A stretch of DNA of 64,000 nucleotides from Aurelia coerulea (lineage: Eukaryota > Cnidaria > Scyphozoa > Semaeostomeae > Ulmaridae), in NCBI GenBank assembly GCA_039566865.1, contig CM076947.1:2549501-2613500 (forward strand). Direction: 5' to 3'. Made by a program: the position numbers and the translations under genes. Positions 9,885 through 20,133 of this stretch are shown piece after piece. Within the stretch, counting starts at the first letter, position 1, and every line of letters starts with the position of its first letter. The notes below the pieces were generated by a model. That model did no database searches and was not told the DNA's origin. It saw nothing but the letters and a program-made list of their open reading frames with translations.

Positions 9885-11597
9885 TTACTTTTTGATGGGC
9901 ATCTGGCCGTTTGAAAGCATCAATATGAGTTGACCAATCCTCTGATCTAAACTCTTCAGTGCATTTTCTTCATATCGTTCTGTTTCTTTCTGATAACTGT
10001 GAGAGTTCGGATTCATATTATCAAATCTACCTTGCCACATTTGGGGAGGTCTTGAATTAGCCCTTGGAATGGAAGACGGAGCATATGCTCTCCAGTCTTG
10101 TTTGTTACTGATCTGAGGTCTAAAATTTTCAGCTGTCTGAATTCCAAAAGCCTTTCTGATGCCATACTTCAGATTTCCTGCCAATTTTTGGATCCCAAGA
10201 TCTTCAGAGACATGCTTATTATCTCTCATTGATTGGAAATTCCTCAGGTTATTATGTCTAATAAGGGTAATGTTGCCATCATTATAAGCCAGATCTTGAA
10301 TACGGCTGTTTGTCTGGAAGACATCCCTGTCAAAGTGATCCATTCGAGGTGTTATTTCTGAAATAATCAAGAATGTATCTGGTAACTTTTGCTTTGCCAA
10401 TTGAACTACTTTTTCAACTAACTCAAGTATTTCATCAGGTGATTTTGATTCAATGTCATTTACACCTGCGTGAATTAGAAGGGCATCAGGATGATCAAAC
10501 AAAGAGTCAATTATTTCCAGAGCTCTTTCAAGTGTATTACAAGGAATCAACTTGCAATCTTTCCAGAGCAGCTGAGCATCAATTAGTCTTCTGTTTGAGT
10601 CCATAAGAACAGTCAGGGACCTTCTAGGTTTTCCATAAGAACTCCTTGCCTTAACTCTATTTCTTGCAAAATCATCATCCTGGCTTGGGTGATTGTCATC
10701 ACTCATTTGCCTGGCTCTACTTGGTGTGTCATATTGAGCTTGATCCGTACCATCACTGCCAGGAGTTTGCTGGGGTATTTGTTTTGTTACTGTAGAGTGG
10801 AATTTTACAGCAGGAGCATGTGACCTTGAGATTTCTAGATTTGATATTTTCTCTTCCAAAGACTTGATTTTCCTGTTCAGAGTTTCTACTTTGTCTGACA
10901 CTCCTTGTTCAATATCGTGGGTATTCAGATGATCTTCAACATCTTTTATTCTACCACTTATTCTCTCCATTAGGGTCTTAGTTTCACCAAAGTCTATTTC
11001 TACCTTTGTCACTCTTTGGACAGTATCCTTATCCTCCTTGGTCATTTTGTTATTATCAAGTTGTTTCTTTATATTCACTTCAAAATTGAGCATCTTATCC
11101 TGGAAAGAATTCTTCATATTTGTTATTTCCTTTTTCATCTCTTTTTTAATTTCCTCATTGTAAACTTGAAGCTTAGCTTCAAATTTGTCTTCGATTTGAC
11201 TGATGACTGTTTTAATTCTCTTTTCATGGGTATTAAGTGATTCTTTGATCGATTCAAAAGTCTTATTCATATCAGTTATTCCTTTCTCTAGTATCCCAAC
11301 TGAAGCTTTGATTTTCCCATTTTCAGTGGTGAGAAATTCTATTTCTTTAGATAATTGATGATGTGACTCTGGAGATTCTGCTTTTAATTCTTTGTCCTCT
11401 TGGACTTCTGATAACTTTTTCTTTGAGCTGGTTGAGTCAAGAGCTGATAGAAACTCCACTGATGGTGGATGCGATCTAACTGTGTCACCATTGTCATCTT
11501 TATCAATATTTACAATTGCTCCTTTGAATGTGGCAAATTCACTATCTGCCCATTGCTTCCAAAAGTTACCTTTGACGAGAATCACGCCCGTTGTCAA
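9885..11597 (-). CDS. LINE ORF1: coiled coil plus SGNH-esterase-like domain
   Basis: About 570 residues. The N-terminus carries TTGVILVKGNFWKQW..EFATFKGAIV, a short conserved domain of invertebrate ORF1-like proteins. Then come long heptad-rich coiled coils (roughly residues 70-270), and from about residue 330 an SGNH-hydrolase fold: VLMDSNRRL (block I), IHAGVNDI (block III) and DNKHVSEDLGIQKLAGNL (block V, catalytic Asp/His region). Esterase-type ORF1s are typical of CR1-clade LINEs; the protein forms trimers and binds element RNA. The listed start is a TTG. The conserved domain begins upstream (SDNLCITIHIYLTTG), and there is an acceptor-like TTTGTTTCAG|GTAC near 11704, so the true start may lie in an upstream exon or another frame (11594-11797). 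A 132-bp gap separates it from ORF2. Confidence 0.85.
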   Translation of the reverse strand: MTTGVILVKGNFWKQWADSEFATFKGAIVNIDKDDNGDTVRSHPPSVEFLSALDSTSSKKKLSEVQEDKELKAESPESHHQLSKEIEFLTTENGKIKASVGILEKGITDMNKTFESIKESLNTHEKRIKTVISQIEDKFEAKLQVYNEEIKKEMKKEITNMKNSFQDKMLNFEVNIKKQLDNNKMTKEDKDTVQRVTKVEIDFGETKTLMERISGRIKDVEDHLNTHDIEQGVSDKVETLNRKIKSLEEKISNLEISRSHAPAVKFHSTVTKQIPQQTPGSDGTDQAQYDTPSRARQMSDDNHPSQDDDFARNRVKARSSYGKPRRSLTVLMDSNRRLIDAQLLWKDCKLIPCNTLERALEIIDSLFDHPDALLIHAGVNDIESKSPDEILELVEKVVQLAKQKLPDTFLIISEITPRMDHFDRDVFQTNSRIQDLAYNDGNITLIRHNNLRNFQSMRDNKHVSEDLGIQKLAGNLKYGIRKAFGIQTAENFRPQISNKQDWRAYAPSSIPRANSRPPQMWQGRFDNMNPNSHSYQKETERYEENALKSLDQRIGQLILMLSNGQMPIKK

Positions 11598-12436
11598 ATA
11601 AATATGGATGGTGATGCATAAGTTGTCACTTGACGTATTGAAGGGAATTTGATACCATCCAACAATTTTCGTGGAATGTTTTCACTTTCTTTTTGTAGTA
11701 GTACCTGAAACAAATGGCATGTATTTATAATCTCTAAAGTCACTCTCTGTCTAGATATCAAAAGACAGCGTTGCCTAGCAAACAGTAAGATTGCCATTCA
11801 AGAGACTAGACTGATAACGAGTGCCTAGCTGCATCGTATATCAAACATGAGTCATGCCATATTCAGTGGTGATGCAATTATTATCACAAGATGAAAACAG
11901 AACTTTATCAAACACACTTAAATTAACCTCAATTCTCTGGCCTTAGTTGTTAATTTTTTTTCGAATTAAGGCCGCTTGCCTTTCAGAAGCAATTCCAATT
12001 TTATTATGGACTACGGAGTGTCTCCTTTGATGTCTTAGATGATATATTTACCTTCAGAGCATATTTTTCATCTTCGCTTCGATCAGCTGTCGTTGTTGCA
12101 ATTCTGAAGATATTTTTCTCTGAGCAAGAGAAAACATTGCCATTAGTCAATAAATTATGTCCATTTCTATAGAAATGGATGCAAACCGAGGGGAGGGACG
12201 TCTATTGTTCCTTCATCTTAAAACCACTAAGGATCGGCCCCCCCCCCTTCTGCCCTTTGACTAATTGACTTTGATCAATTTTCGAAAGTTGATCTTCATA
12301 TTCTGATCAGAAATGAAGAAATATAGTAGAGTGTAATAAACACGAGAGGCATTGAAGGAGGATTGTGCATCAAAAGTTTAATATGACCAGACAGCGCAAT
12401 AGCTTGATCCTTCTTTCACTTTTGCAACCATGAATA

Positions 12437-12590
12437 GAGGCCCGTAGGAAGCGGGGGGGCAGGGGGCTGAAGCCCCCCAATAATTTTGAAAGCAATGGTG
12501 CTACGTCACAATTATTAATCAGATGTATCGTTCTCTATTGTTTTAAGAACAATTGCCCCCCCAATCAGAAGATGCTTCCTACGGCCCTGT
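12437..12590. mobile_element. Short MITE with inverted ends
   Basis: A segment of about 154 bp whose ends are inverted relatives: GGCCCGTAGGAAGCGGGGGG at the left and its near-complement ending GCTTCCTACGGCCCT at the right, with G/C runs just inside each end. Size and layout fit a non-autonomous DNA transposon; no clear target duplication. Confidence 0.5.
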
Positions 12591-12744
12591 GTAAGTGAAA
12601 AGCAGATGGGGTGACAGGGGTTGACTTTGATCAGCAAGTGAAGATGAGTCAAAACTAATTAGGGCATTTCATGTGTAATTTGTTAGAAATGAGCACTCCA
12701 ATTCTTTCAAACTCGAGCGGAATATAACTCATAGACAACATATT

Positions 12745-13005
12745 CTGAATCTATTTTCACTTGTTTCCTATATCACATCACTAGCAAGGCACTTGAGTAA
12801 TATCTATCTAAACATTGGAAAGGCATACAAAATCTTGTTTTGAATTGTCCAGGAGGGCACAGGCAGTGAACATGAAGATTGATATGGAACTTCTAAGAAA
12901 CTCGTAAGGAACTGTGCGTATTCAAAATCTGATAACTTTAAGAAAGCTTCAGTACTGGCCAAAGTTCTTTGTTTCTTATAAAGAGATACTGTACGTGTAG
13001 GCCTC
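12745..13005 (+). mobile_element. Partial copy of the TAAGAAACT MITE family
   Basis: Aligns by eye with 25562-26796 and with the complement of 63178-63571 over the stretch CTAAACATTGGAAAGGCAT, GGGCACAGGCAGTGAACATG, CTAAGAAACTCGTAAGGAAC and TTTCTTATAAAGAGATACTG. The left end is degraded. It lacks the hAT insertion found in the 25.6-kb copy and so gives an empty site. Confidence 0.6.
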
Positions 13006-13662
13006 TAAACTGCAGGCCCCTTGCTAGATCTTCAAATAATAACAGATTTGTCAAAACTGTTGAAATATCCCAACTAGGAAGCCCATTTTGCAGAGTTTAA
13101 ATAAAGAATTGTGGAGAAAAACCGGCTATCACTTACTTGTCAATGTCGAACGGTTCTTCTTGTCCATCTTGCAACAACAGTCAACAGTCCAAACAGGAAA
13201 ATGGTGGAAAAGGCGCCAACTTTGTAGAGTTTCGGTATTTGATATCGCCTCGTCATCGAAGCGAGGCATTCTGTTGTCTGGAAGCTTTATAATAAATAAT
13301 AAACTTGAATTGAAAACAATGAATTGTTTGGGTTTGTCACTGGCTTGAAACGATTGTTCTCTGTCAACGCGGAAGTGCCTCTTCTTTCAAATGTTGGACT
13401 TGCTGATTGTTCACTCAAATAGATCATAATAGATTGACGTAATACCAAAGTACCACAGGCTGTCCATAATCCTATCGACTCGATGGTTCGGATGGTTCTC
13501 AAGTTCAGGCAGACAGAATGGAAAGGAAAGAGACAATTTTCGATTTTCAGTCACTCCTTCCTTTGAATTAACGTTATCGTAGTAAAGCAATGTAAACAGT
13601 ATTGATAAAGATTTCAATTCCTACAAAAACCAACTCAGCAGTGCCCCACCGAGTAGAGGAAT

Positions 13663-13948
13663 TGTAAACGGGTCCGCCACCATTGTAAACGGATCGAAGT
13701 TTAAAAAGATACGTTCCGCAAGCCAGAGAACGGAGAGCAGCGAAGAGACGTGTTGTTGGTTTTAATGAGTGTGCTACTCTGAATAAATTACGAGTTTACA
13801 AGATTACTAATAGAAATTAATGTGTTAAGGATTAGCTATATAAGGAGTTACACGTGATAATAAATGTGACACTAAGTTCACGTGATAGTAGGTGCACGTG
13901 ATTGAAGGTGTGCACGTGATTAGTGTACAGATGAGTATTCCTACTACA
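13663..13948 (+). repeat. LTR copy 1 (5' outer) of the TRIM array
   Basis: 286 bp starting TGTAAACGGGTCCGCCACCA and ending CCTACTACA. It contains TATATAAG (13837-13844), AATAAA (13859-13864) and four CACGTG hexamers downstream of the TATA box. It appears identical to the 3' outer LTR. Confidence 0.8.
13837..13918 (+). promoter_or_regulatory. LTR promoter with TATA box and four E-boxes
   Basis: TATATAAG at 13837-13844 is followed by palindromic CACGTG hexamers at 13851, 13879, 13895 and 13913, each within a (T/G)CACGTGAT context, and by AATAAA at 13859. CACGTG is the class B E-box bound by bHLH-zip factors (MYC/MAX, MITF/TFE, CLOCK-type). The same cluster is repeated in each LTR, with one site lost in copy 2. 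The regulatory role is inferred from motif clustering only. Confidence 0.5.
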
Positions 13949-15169
13949 GTCTCATCCTCCTTATAAAAAAAAATTGGCACAATTTTTTTTAAACGAAATA
14001 AATGATACGTTAACTATTGATTTTAAAACGACATTGTCCAGTGATTAAGATTGTCCATATCTAGAGGTCTACAAAAGGTGAATTAAAGAAACTCCATAAG
14101 CAATACTTCTAAGAAATACAGCAACAACACCTAAAGAAGGGTGAATCTGACTTAGGGCTTATGAGGGAGTCCAGTACAAATTCAATATAAGGACCTAGAC
14201 AAGATGATGACTGGGTTTGCGAACTTCACGACAACAGTATTTGGTTGCGGAGTAGTTTCCATGCAAACAGTTCAAATTATCCGGAGAAAAGCTATTACGT
14301 ATAGCGACGTGGCAAGGGAAATAAGTCCTATTGCTTAGTTTTGAGCAATGTTTCAATGAACAAAGGAGCAACTCTGAATAAATCCACAATTAAGGTATTG
14401 TCAAAAAGAGTTAATGAGTCCTATTACACAATTCTGTTGTACATAGGGAACAATACTTCTTCCTACTGTAGAAATTGGGCGTGGGAACATTGCAAAACTG
14501 TCCATGACTAAGGACGTGGCAAATTTCCAAAAAAAAACTTCGTTTGGCAAAATATTAGCAAACGATATGCGTTTGGGCTAAGGCTAAAAACGTAAAACAA
14601 CAATGCAATGCAGAAATATGCTTATCAAAACTTACGAAAATAAAACGACAAGTCCATGTGGGTTTTGTAAGTTCAAGCGACGGTAAACTGAAATGTTCTC
14701 TCTGTTTCCTTGGCGAAAAGCGAAGCGTGCATGGGCCACGACGATGCGTCGGTGTCTTGATGATGATGAAGGTTTTCGTCTGCAAAGGATGACCAGGAAC
14801 CTTGAATCAGCAGGATGGACGAGGTTTTTGCCTGCAAAGGAGGACCAGGAACCTTGAGTCAGCAGGATGTACGACAAAAATGAGAAGGTTTTGATTGTGA
14901 AGGATAACCAACAACCTGTGACACCAGATGATCATGAGGAATCAGAATCGCTTCGTATGAAGGCGTGGCAGGACGGTCTTTTCTTTCGCATTCGCATATT
15001 ATCAGAAAATTGCATGCCATTTCGTCGTCGAATAATTCTGCATTGGTTTGAGTTGCCATGTAAGAGGTATTTTTGTTTAAGAGAACCAGGGCTGAGCTTG
15101 CTTGTTTAGGAACTTAGCCAGGAAGTTCAAAGCCGGGTACTCCACCATTGTAAACGGGTCCGCCACCAT

Positions 15170-15455
15170 TGTAAACGGGTCCGCCACCATTGTAAACGGA
15201 TCGAAGTTTAAAAAGATACGTTCCGCAAGCCAGAGAACGGAGAGCAGCGAAGAGACGTGTTGTAGGTTTTAATGAGTGTGCTACTCTGAATAAATTATGA
15301 GTTTACAAGATTACTAATAGAAATTAATGTGTTAAGGATTAGCTATATAAGGAGTTACACGTGATAATAAATGTGACACTAAGTTCATGTGATAGTAGGT
15401 GCACGTGATTGAAGGTGTGCACGTGATTAGTGTACAGATGAGTATTCCTACTACA
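15170..15455 (+). repeat. LTR copy 2 (inner)
   Basis: Same repeat as copy 1 with three base changes visible: TGTTGTAGG for TGTTGTTGG, ATTATGAG for ATTACGAG, and TTCATGTGAT for TTCACGTGAT, the last destroying one CACGTG site. Confidence 0.8.
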
Positions 15456-16676
15456 GTCTCATCCTCCTTATAAAAAAAAATTGGCACAATTTTTTTTAAA
15501 CGAAATAAATGATACGTTAACTATTGATTTTAAAACGACATTGTCCAGTGATTAAGATTGTCCATATCTAGAGGTCTACAAAAGGTGAATTAAAGAAACT
15601 CCATAAGCAATACTTCTAAGAAATACAGCAACAACACCTAAAGAAGGGTGAATCTGACTTAGGGCTTATGAGGGAGTCCAGTACGAATTCAATATAAGGA
15701 CCTAGACAAGATGATGACTGGGTTTGCGAACTTCACGACAACAGTATTTGGTTGCGGAGTAGTTTCCATGCAAACAGTTCAAATTATCCGGAGAAAAGCT
15801 ATTACGTATAGCGACGTGGCAAGGGAAATAAGTCCTATTGCTTAGTTTTGAGCAATGTTTCAATGAACAAAGGAGCAACTCTGAATAAATCCACAATTAA
15901 GGTATTGTCAAAAAGAGTTAATGAGTCCTATTACACAATTCTGTTGTACATAGGGAACAATACTTCTTCCTACTGTAGAAATTGGGCGTGGGAACATTGC
16001 AAAACTGTCCATGACTAAGGACGTGGCAAATTTCCAAAAAAAAACTTCGTTTGGCAAAATATTAGCAAACGATATGCGTTTGGGCTAAGGCTAAAAACGT
16101 AAAACAACAATGCAATGCAGAAATATGCTTATCAAAACTTACGAAAATAAAACGACAAGTCCATGTGGGTTTTGTAAGTTCAAGCGACGGTAAACTGAAA
16201 TGTTCTCTCTGTTTCCTTGGCGAAAAGCGAAGCGTGCATGGGCCACGACGATGCGTCGGTGTCTTGATGATGATGAAGGTTTTCGTCTGCAAAGGATGAC
16301 CAGGAACCTTGAATCAGCAGGATGGACGAGGTTTTTGCCTGCAAAGGAGGACCAGGAACCTTGAGTCAGCAGGATGTACGACAAAAATGAGAAGGTTTTG
16401 ATTGTGAAGGATAACCAACAACCTGTGACACCAGATGATCATGAGGAATCAGAATCGCTTCGTATGAAGGCGTGGCAGGACGGTCTTTTCTTTCGCATTC
16501 GCATATTATCAGAAAATTGCATGCCATTTCGTCGTCGAATAATTCTGCATTGGTTTGAGTTGCCATGTAAGAGGTATTTTTGTTTAAGAGAACCAGGGCT
16601 GAGCTTGCTTGTTTAGGAACTTAGCCAGGAAGTTCAAAGCCGGGTACTCCACCATTGTAAACGGGTCCGCCACCAT

Positions 16677-16962
16677 TGTAAACGGGTCCGCCACCATTGT
16701 AAACGGATCGAAGTTTAAAAAGATACGTTCCGCAAGCCAGAGAACGGAGAGCAGCGAAGAGACGTGTTGTTGGTTTTAATGAGTGTGCTACTCTGAATAA
16801 ATTATGAGTTTACAAGATTACTAATAGAAATTAATGTGTTAAGGATTAGCTATATAAGGAGTTACACGTGATAATAAATGTGACACTAAGTTCACGTGAT
16901 AGTAGGTGCACGTGATTGAAGGTGTGCACGTGATTAGTGTACAGATGAGTATTCCTACTACA
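16677..16962 (+). repeat. LTR copy 3 (inner)
   Basis: Same repeat; shares ATTATGAG with copy 2 but otherwise matches the outer copies. Confidence 0.8.
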
Positions 16963-18183
16963 GTCTCATCCTCCTTATAAAAAAAAATTGGCACAATTTT
17001 TTTTAAACGAAATAAATGATACGTTAACTATTGATTTTAAAACGACATTGTCCAGTGATTAAGATTGTCCATATCTAGAGGTCTACAAAAGGTGAATTAA
17101 AGAAACTCCATAAGCAATACTTCTAAGAAATACAGCAACAACACCTAAAGAAGGGTGAATCTGACTTAGGGCTTATGAGGGAGTCCAGTACAAATTCAAT
17201 ATAAGGACCTAGACAAGATGATGACTGGGTTTGCGAACTTCACGACAACAGTATTTGGTTGCGGAGTAGTTTCCATGCAAACAGTTCAAATTATCCGGAG
17301 AAAAGCTATTACGTATAGCGACGTGGCAAGGGAAATAAGTCCTATTGCTTAGTTTTGAGCAATGTTTCAATGAACAAAGGAGCAACTCTGAATAAATCCA
17401 CAATTAAGGTATTGTCAAAAAGAGTTAATGAGTCCTATTACACAATTCTGTTGTACATAGGGAACAATACTTCTTCCTACTGTAGAAATTGGGCGTGGGA
17501 ACATTGCAAAACTGTCCATGACTAAGGACGTGGCAAATTTCCAAAAAAAAACTTCGTTTGGCAAAATATTAGCAAACGATATGCGTTTGGGCTAAGGCTA
17601 AAAACGTAAAACAACAATGCAATGCAGAAATATGCTTATCAAAACTTACGAAAATAAAACGACAAGTCCATGTGGGTTTTGTAAGTTCAAGCGACGGTAA
17701 ACTGAAATGTTCTCTCTGTTTCCTTGGCGAAAAGCGAAGCGTGCATGGGCCACGACGATGCGTCGGTGTCTTGATGATGATGAAGGTTTTCGTCTGCAAA
17801 GGATGACCAGGAACCTTGAATCAGCAGGATGGACGAGGTTTTTGCCTGCAAAGGAGGACCAGGAACCTTGAGTCAGCAGGATGTACGACAAAAATGAGAA
17901 GGTTTTGATTGTGAAGGATAACCAACAACCTGTGACACCAGATGATCATGAGGAATCAGAATCGCTTCGTATGAAGGCGTGGCAGGACGGTCTTTTCTTT
18001 CGCATTCGCATATTATCAGAAAATTGCATGCCATTTCGTCGTCGAATAATTCTGCATTGGTTTGAGTTGCCATGTAAGAGGTATTTTTGTTTAAGAGAAC
18101 CAGGGCTGAGCTTGCTTGTTTAGGAACTTAGCCAGGAAGTTCAAAGCCGGGTACTCCACCATTGTAAACGGGTCCGCCACCAT

Positions 18184-18469
18184 TGTAAACGGGTCCGCCA
18201 CCATTGTAAACGGATCGAAGTTTAAAAAGATACGTTCCGCAAGCCAGAGAACGGAGAGCAGCGAAGAGACGTGTTGTTGGTTTTAATGAGTGTGCTACTC
18301 TGAATAAATTACGAGTTTACAAGATTACTAATAGAAATTAATGTGTTAAGGATTAGCTATATAAGGAGTTACACGTGATAATAAATGTGACACTAAGTTC
18401 ACGTGATAGTAGGTGCACGTGATTGAAGGTGTGCACGTGATTAGTGTACAGATGAGTATTCCTACTACA
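18184..18469 (+). repeat. LTR copy 4 (3' outer)
   Basis: Matches copy 1 at every diagnostic base (ATTACGAG, TGTTGTTGG, TTCACGTGAT). It is followed immediately by the GAAT target copy and unrelated sequence. Confidence 0.8.
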
Positions 18470-18615
18470 GAATGACGAAGGGGCCTAAAAGTTTAGTAAA
18501 TATGGCAGAGTCCCTGTTTATGCGTCTGCGCAGGTTCGTGTGTACGTACATCAGGTTTCCCATTGTTTTCTTCTTGGGCGACGCGCTGTACGTAATGGCT
18601 TGTCTCATTCAGCCC

Positions 18616-19789
18616 CCCTCTCTAAAATCCCAATTTCTTCACTTACAAAGATTAAACTCACCACGCAGGTAGCCGTGCTTATGATCTATCATTTTTCACA
18701 AATATAATTCTAAAATTGGATATGACGTCATAATTATTCAAGACCAACTGGCAAGTGTTCACAAAAAAAAATTAAAATATCAACTTTTTTTTTAAATCTT
18801 TATAACTTTCTAAGATTGATTCATGAAACCAAATTATGCCAATCAAAGCATTGTTAGAAGATGAAAATATACTTATAAAGTGAAAAATTTGATTTCGCTA
18901 ATCCAAGATGGCGGACAGAGAGATTAAAATTCTTGTTTTTCCGAAAAATGACAAATGCAGCCATAATAGAGAATTGCTCCATATATTACAATGAAAGCTA
19001 CTTCAATGATAAGTGTTCGTTGCATACTTCATTTTTCCCTTTGAAACTTTTGTTTTTTCCCAGTAGTAAGCAAATGAGTTGGAAGGAAGAAGGAAGGGGG
19101 GAATAGGAGGTTGAGGATAGTAATTTTGTGAAATTTTCATAATATCTTGACAAACTAAACACTTTCAAGTCAAACAATTCTCACTGTAAAACAGATTCTC
19201 AAGATATGCATGAAAACCCATCATTAGTAGTACTATGTGAGGATACCCCCGGGGAATCTTATACCGTTTGCGACCAATGGTGCACAAAACTCAAGCAAAA
19301 TTACATAGCTTAGGTGGAAACAACCCTGTTGATCAGCTTTAATCTATTTATTGCCGATGTAAAACAGTTGGGGTGGAAATAACCTTGCAGAAAGACCGCT
19401 AACTAATTTTTGCCATTTTCTTAAAGAGGACGTCATAGATGAGGTCAGGTGACACATAATTGGTCTATTGTTCCTGGAATAAATTAAAGAGACCTGATAT
19501 ATTATAAGTATAGAAAGTAAAAAGGATACTATCAAAGGATTAGGAGGTGATCTGGAATTATATCCATAAGCAGTTTACCTAAAAGTTGGCCCCAACCACT
19601 CTGAAAAAACAGCCACCCCCACCCCCCTGAATCTTTTTTTCAAAATTTCACACAAAATCACACTTCAAAAGGATAGAAACTTAAAGTCAAAAAACCATTT
19701 CCTGGTTCGTTGAACCAGTTTGGAGCAATGGTCAGTTATGTATGTGGGGGGGGTGCTGAATGAGCTCCGCCCAGTCTGGATAGGGTTAA
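18616..19789 (+). mobile_element. 5'-truncated piggyBac-like MITE
   Basis: The right end is CCCAGTCTGGATAGGG followed by TTAA (19786-19789), the same plan as the two complete CCCTAT...ATAGGG elements at 24.2 and 51.9 kb. An inner left motif CTCATTCAGCCCCCC (near 18606) mirrors the right GGGGTGCTGAATGAG. The expected left TTAACCCTAT terminus is missing. The interior is A/T-rich and non-coding. Confidence 0.45.
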
Positions 19790-19794
19790 GGTCG

Positions 19795-19945
19795 AAGTCG
19801 AAATTTTTATATCCTCAACCTTAAGGATTACATCTTTATACCTTAAGGACAAAATCTTTTACACTCTCAACCTTAAGGATTACATTTTTATACCTTAAGT
19901 ACGAAATTTTTATACCCTCAACCTTAAGGATTAAATTTTTTATAT
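19795..19945. repeat. Short tandem array, about 56-bp unit
   Basis: Between two and three copies of a unit containing CTCAACCTTAAGGATTACAT and TTTATACCTTAAGGACAAAA. The palindromic CCTTAAGG recurs. No coding signal. Confidence 0.6.
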
Positions 19946-20133
19946 TCACAACAATGAATATCTTTCTTTGATTTAAAACATTGTTTTCCTTTTCGATTGG
20001 TAAATCGTTCGATTAAATAATCATTCACATCGATTCCATAAGGATAAAAACACACTTTTAACTTCGTTTGAATTATGATTCATGTGTGTGTGTAGTACAG
20101 CTCGAGTTTGCTTTCTACGAAAACTTTGAAGTA

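Larger units (their letters stand above)
6060..11800 (-). mobile_element. Full-length CR1-like LINE retrotransposon
   Basis: A two-ORF non-LTR retrotransposon on the minus strand with both ORFs uninterrupted. Its 3' end is near 6060, where the sequence turns into short tandem copies of about 12 bp (AATCTAAATTTC on the plus strand), as in CR1/L2-type elements that end in microsatellite tails instead of poly(A). The 5' limit is uncertain; the ORF1 frame and its leader reach at least 11800. Intact ORFs imply a young insertion. Its tail abuts the 5' side of the Ulp1-MULE gene, so it may have split that gene from its promoter. No target-site duplication could be paired by eye. Confidence 0.8.
11801..13658. 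other. Gene-free interval with MITE fragments
   Basis: No supported gene. Short open stretches on the minus strand at 13287-13617 have no recognisable motif. The interval holds a small inverted-repeat element (12437-12590) and a partial copy of a dispersed MITE (about 12745-13005). Confidence 0.5.
13659..18473. mobile_element. Tandem array of a TRIM-like LTR element
   Basis: Four direct copies of a 286-bp LTR-like repeat (TG...CA ends) separated by three 1,221-bp internal segments; the period is exactly 1,507 bp and the whole block 13663-18469 is 4,807 bp = 3 x 1,507 + 286. The block is flanked by the 4-bp direct repeat GAAT (13659-13662 and 18470-18473). That arithmetic and the target duplication identify a single integrated unit, not random tandem duplication. 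No internal segment encodes a protein longer than about 80 residues, so it is non-autonomous. Units are almost identical, differing at a handful of bases. I saw no convincing tRNA primer-binding site; the bases after the LTR read GTCTCATCCTCCTTAT then an A-run. The internal segment ends with an extra 21-bp copy of the LTR start motif. Confidence 0.8.

Noticed and set aside
14195..18123. Sets of 64-81 codon open frames repeated three times in the LTR array
   Set aside because: They recur because the units are identical; several overlap on both strands, have no motifs and are too short for gag or pol.
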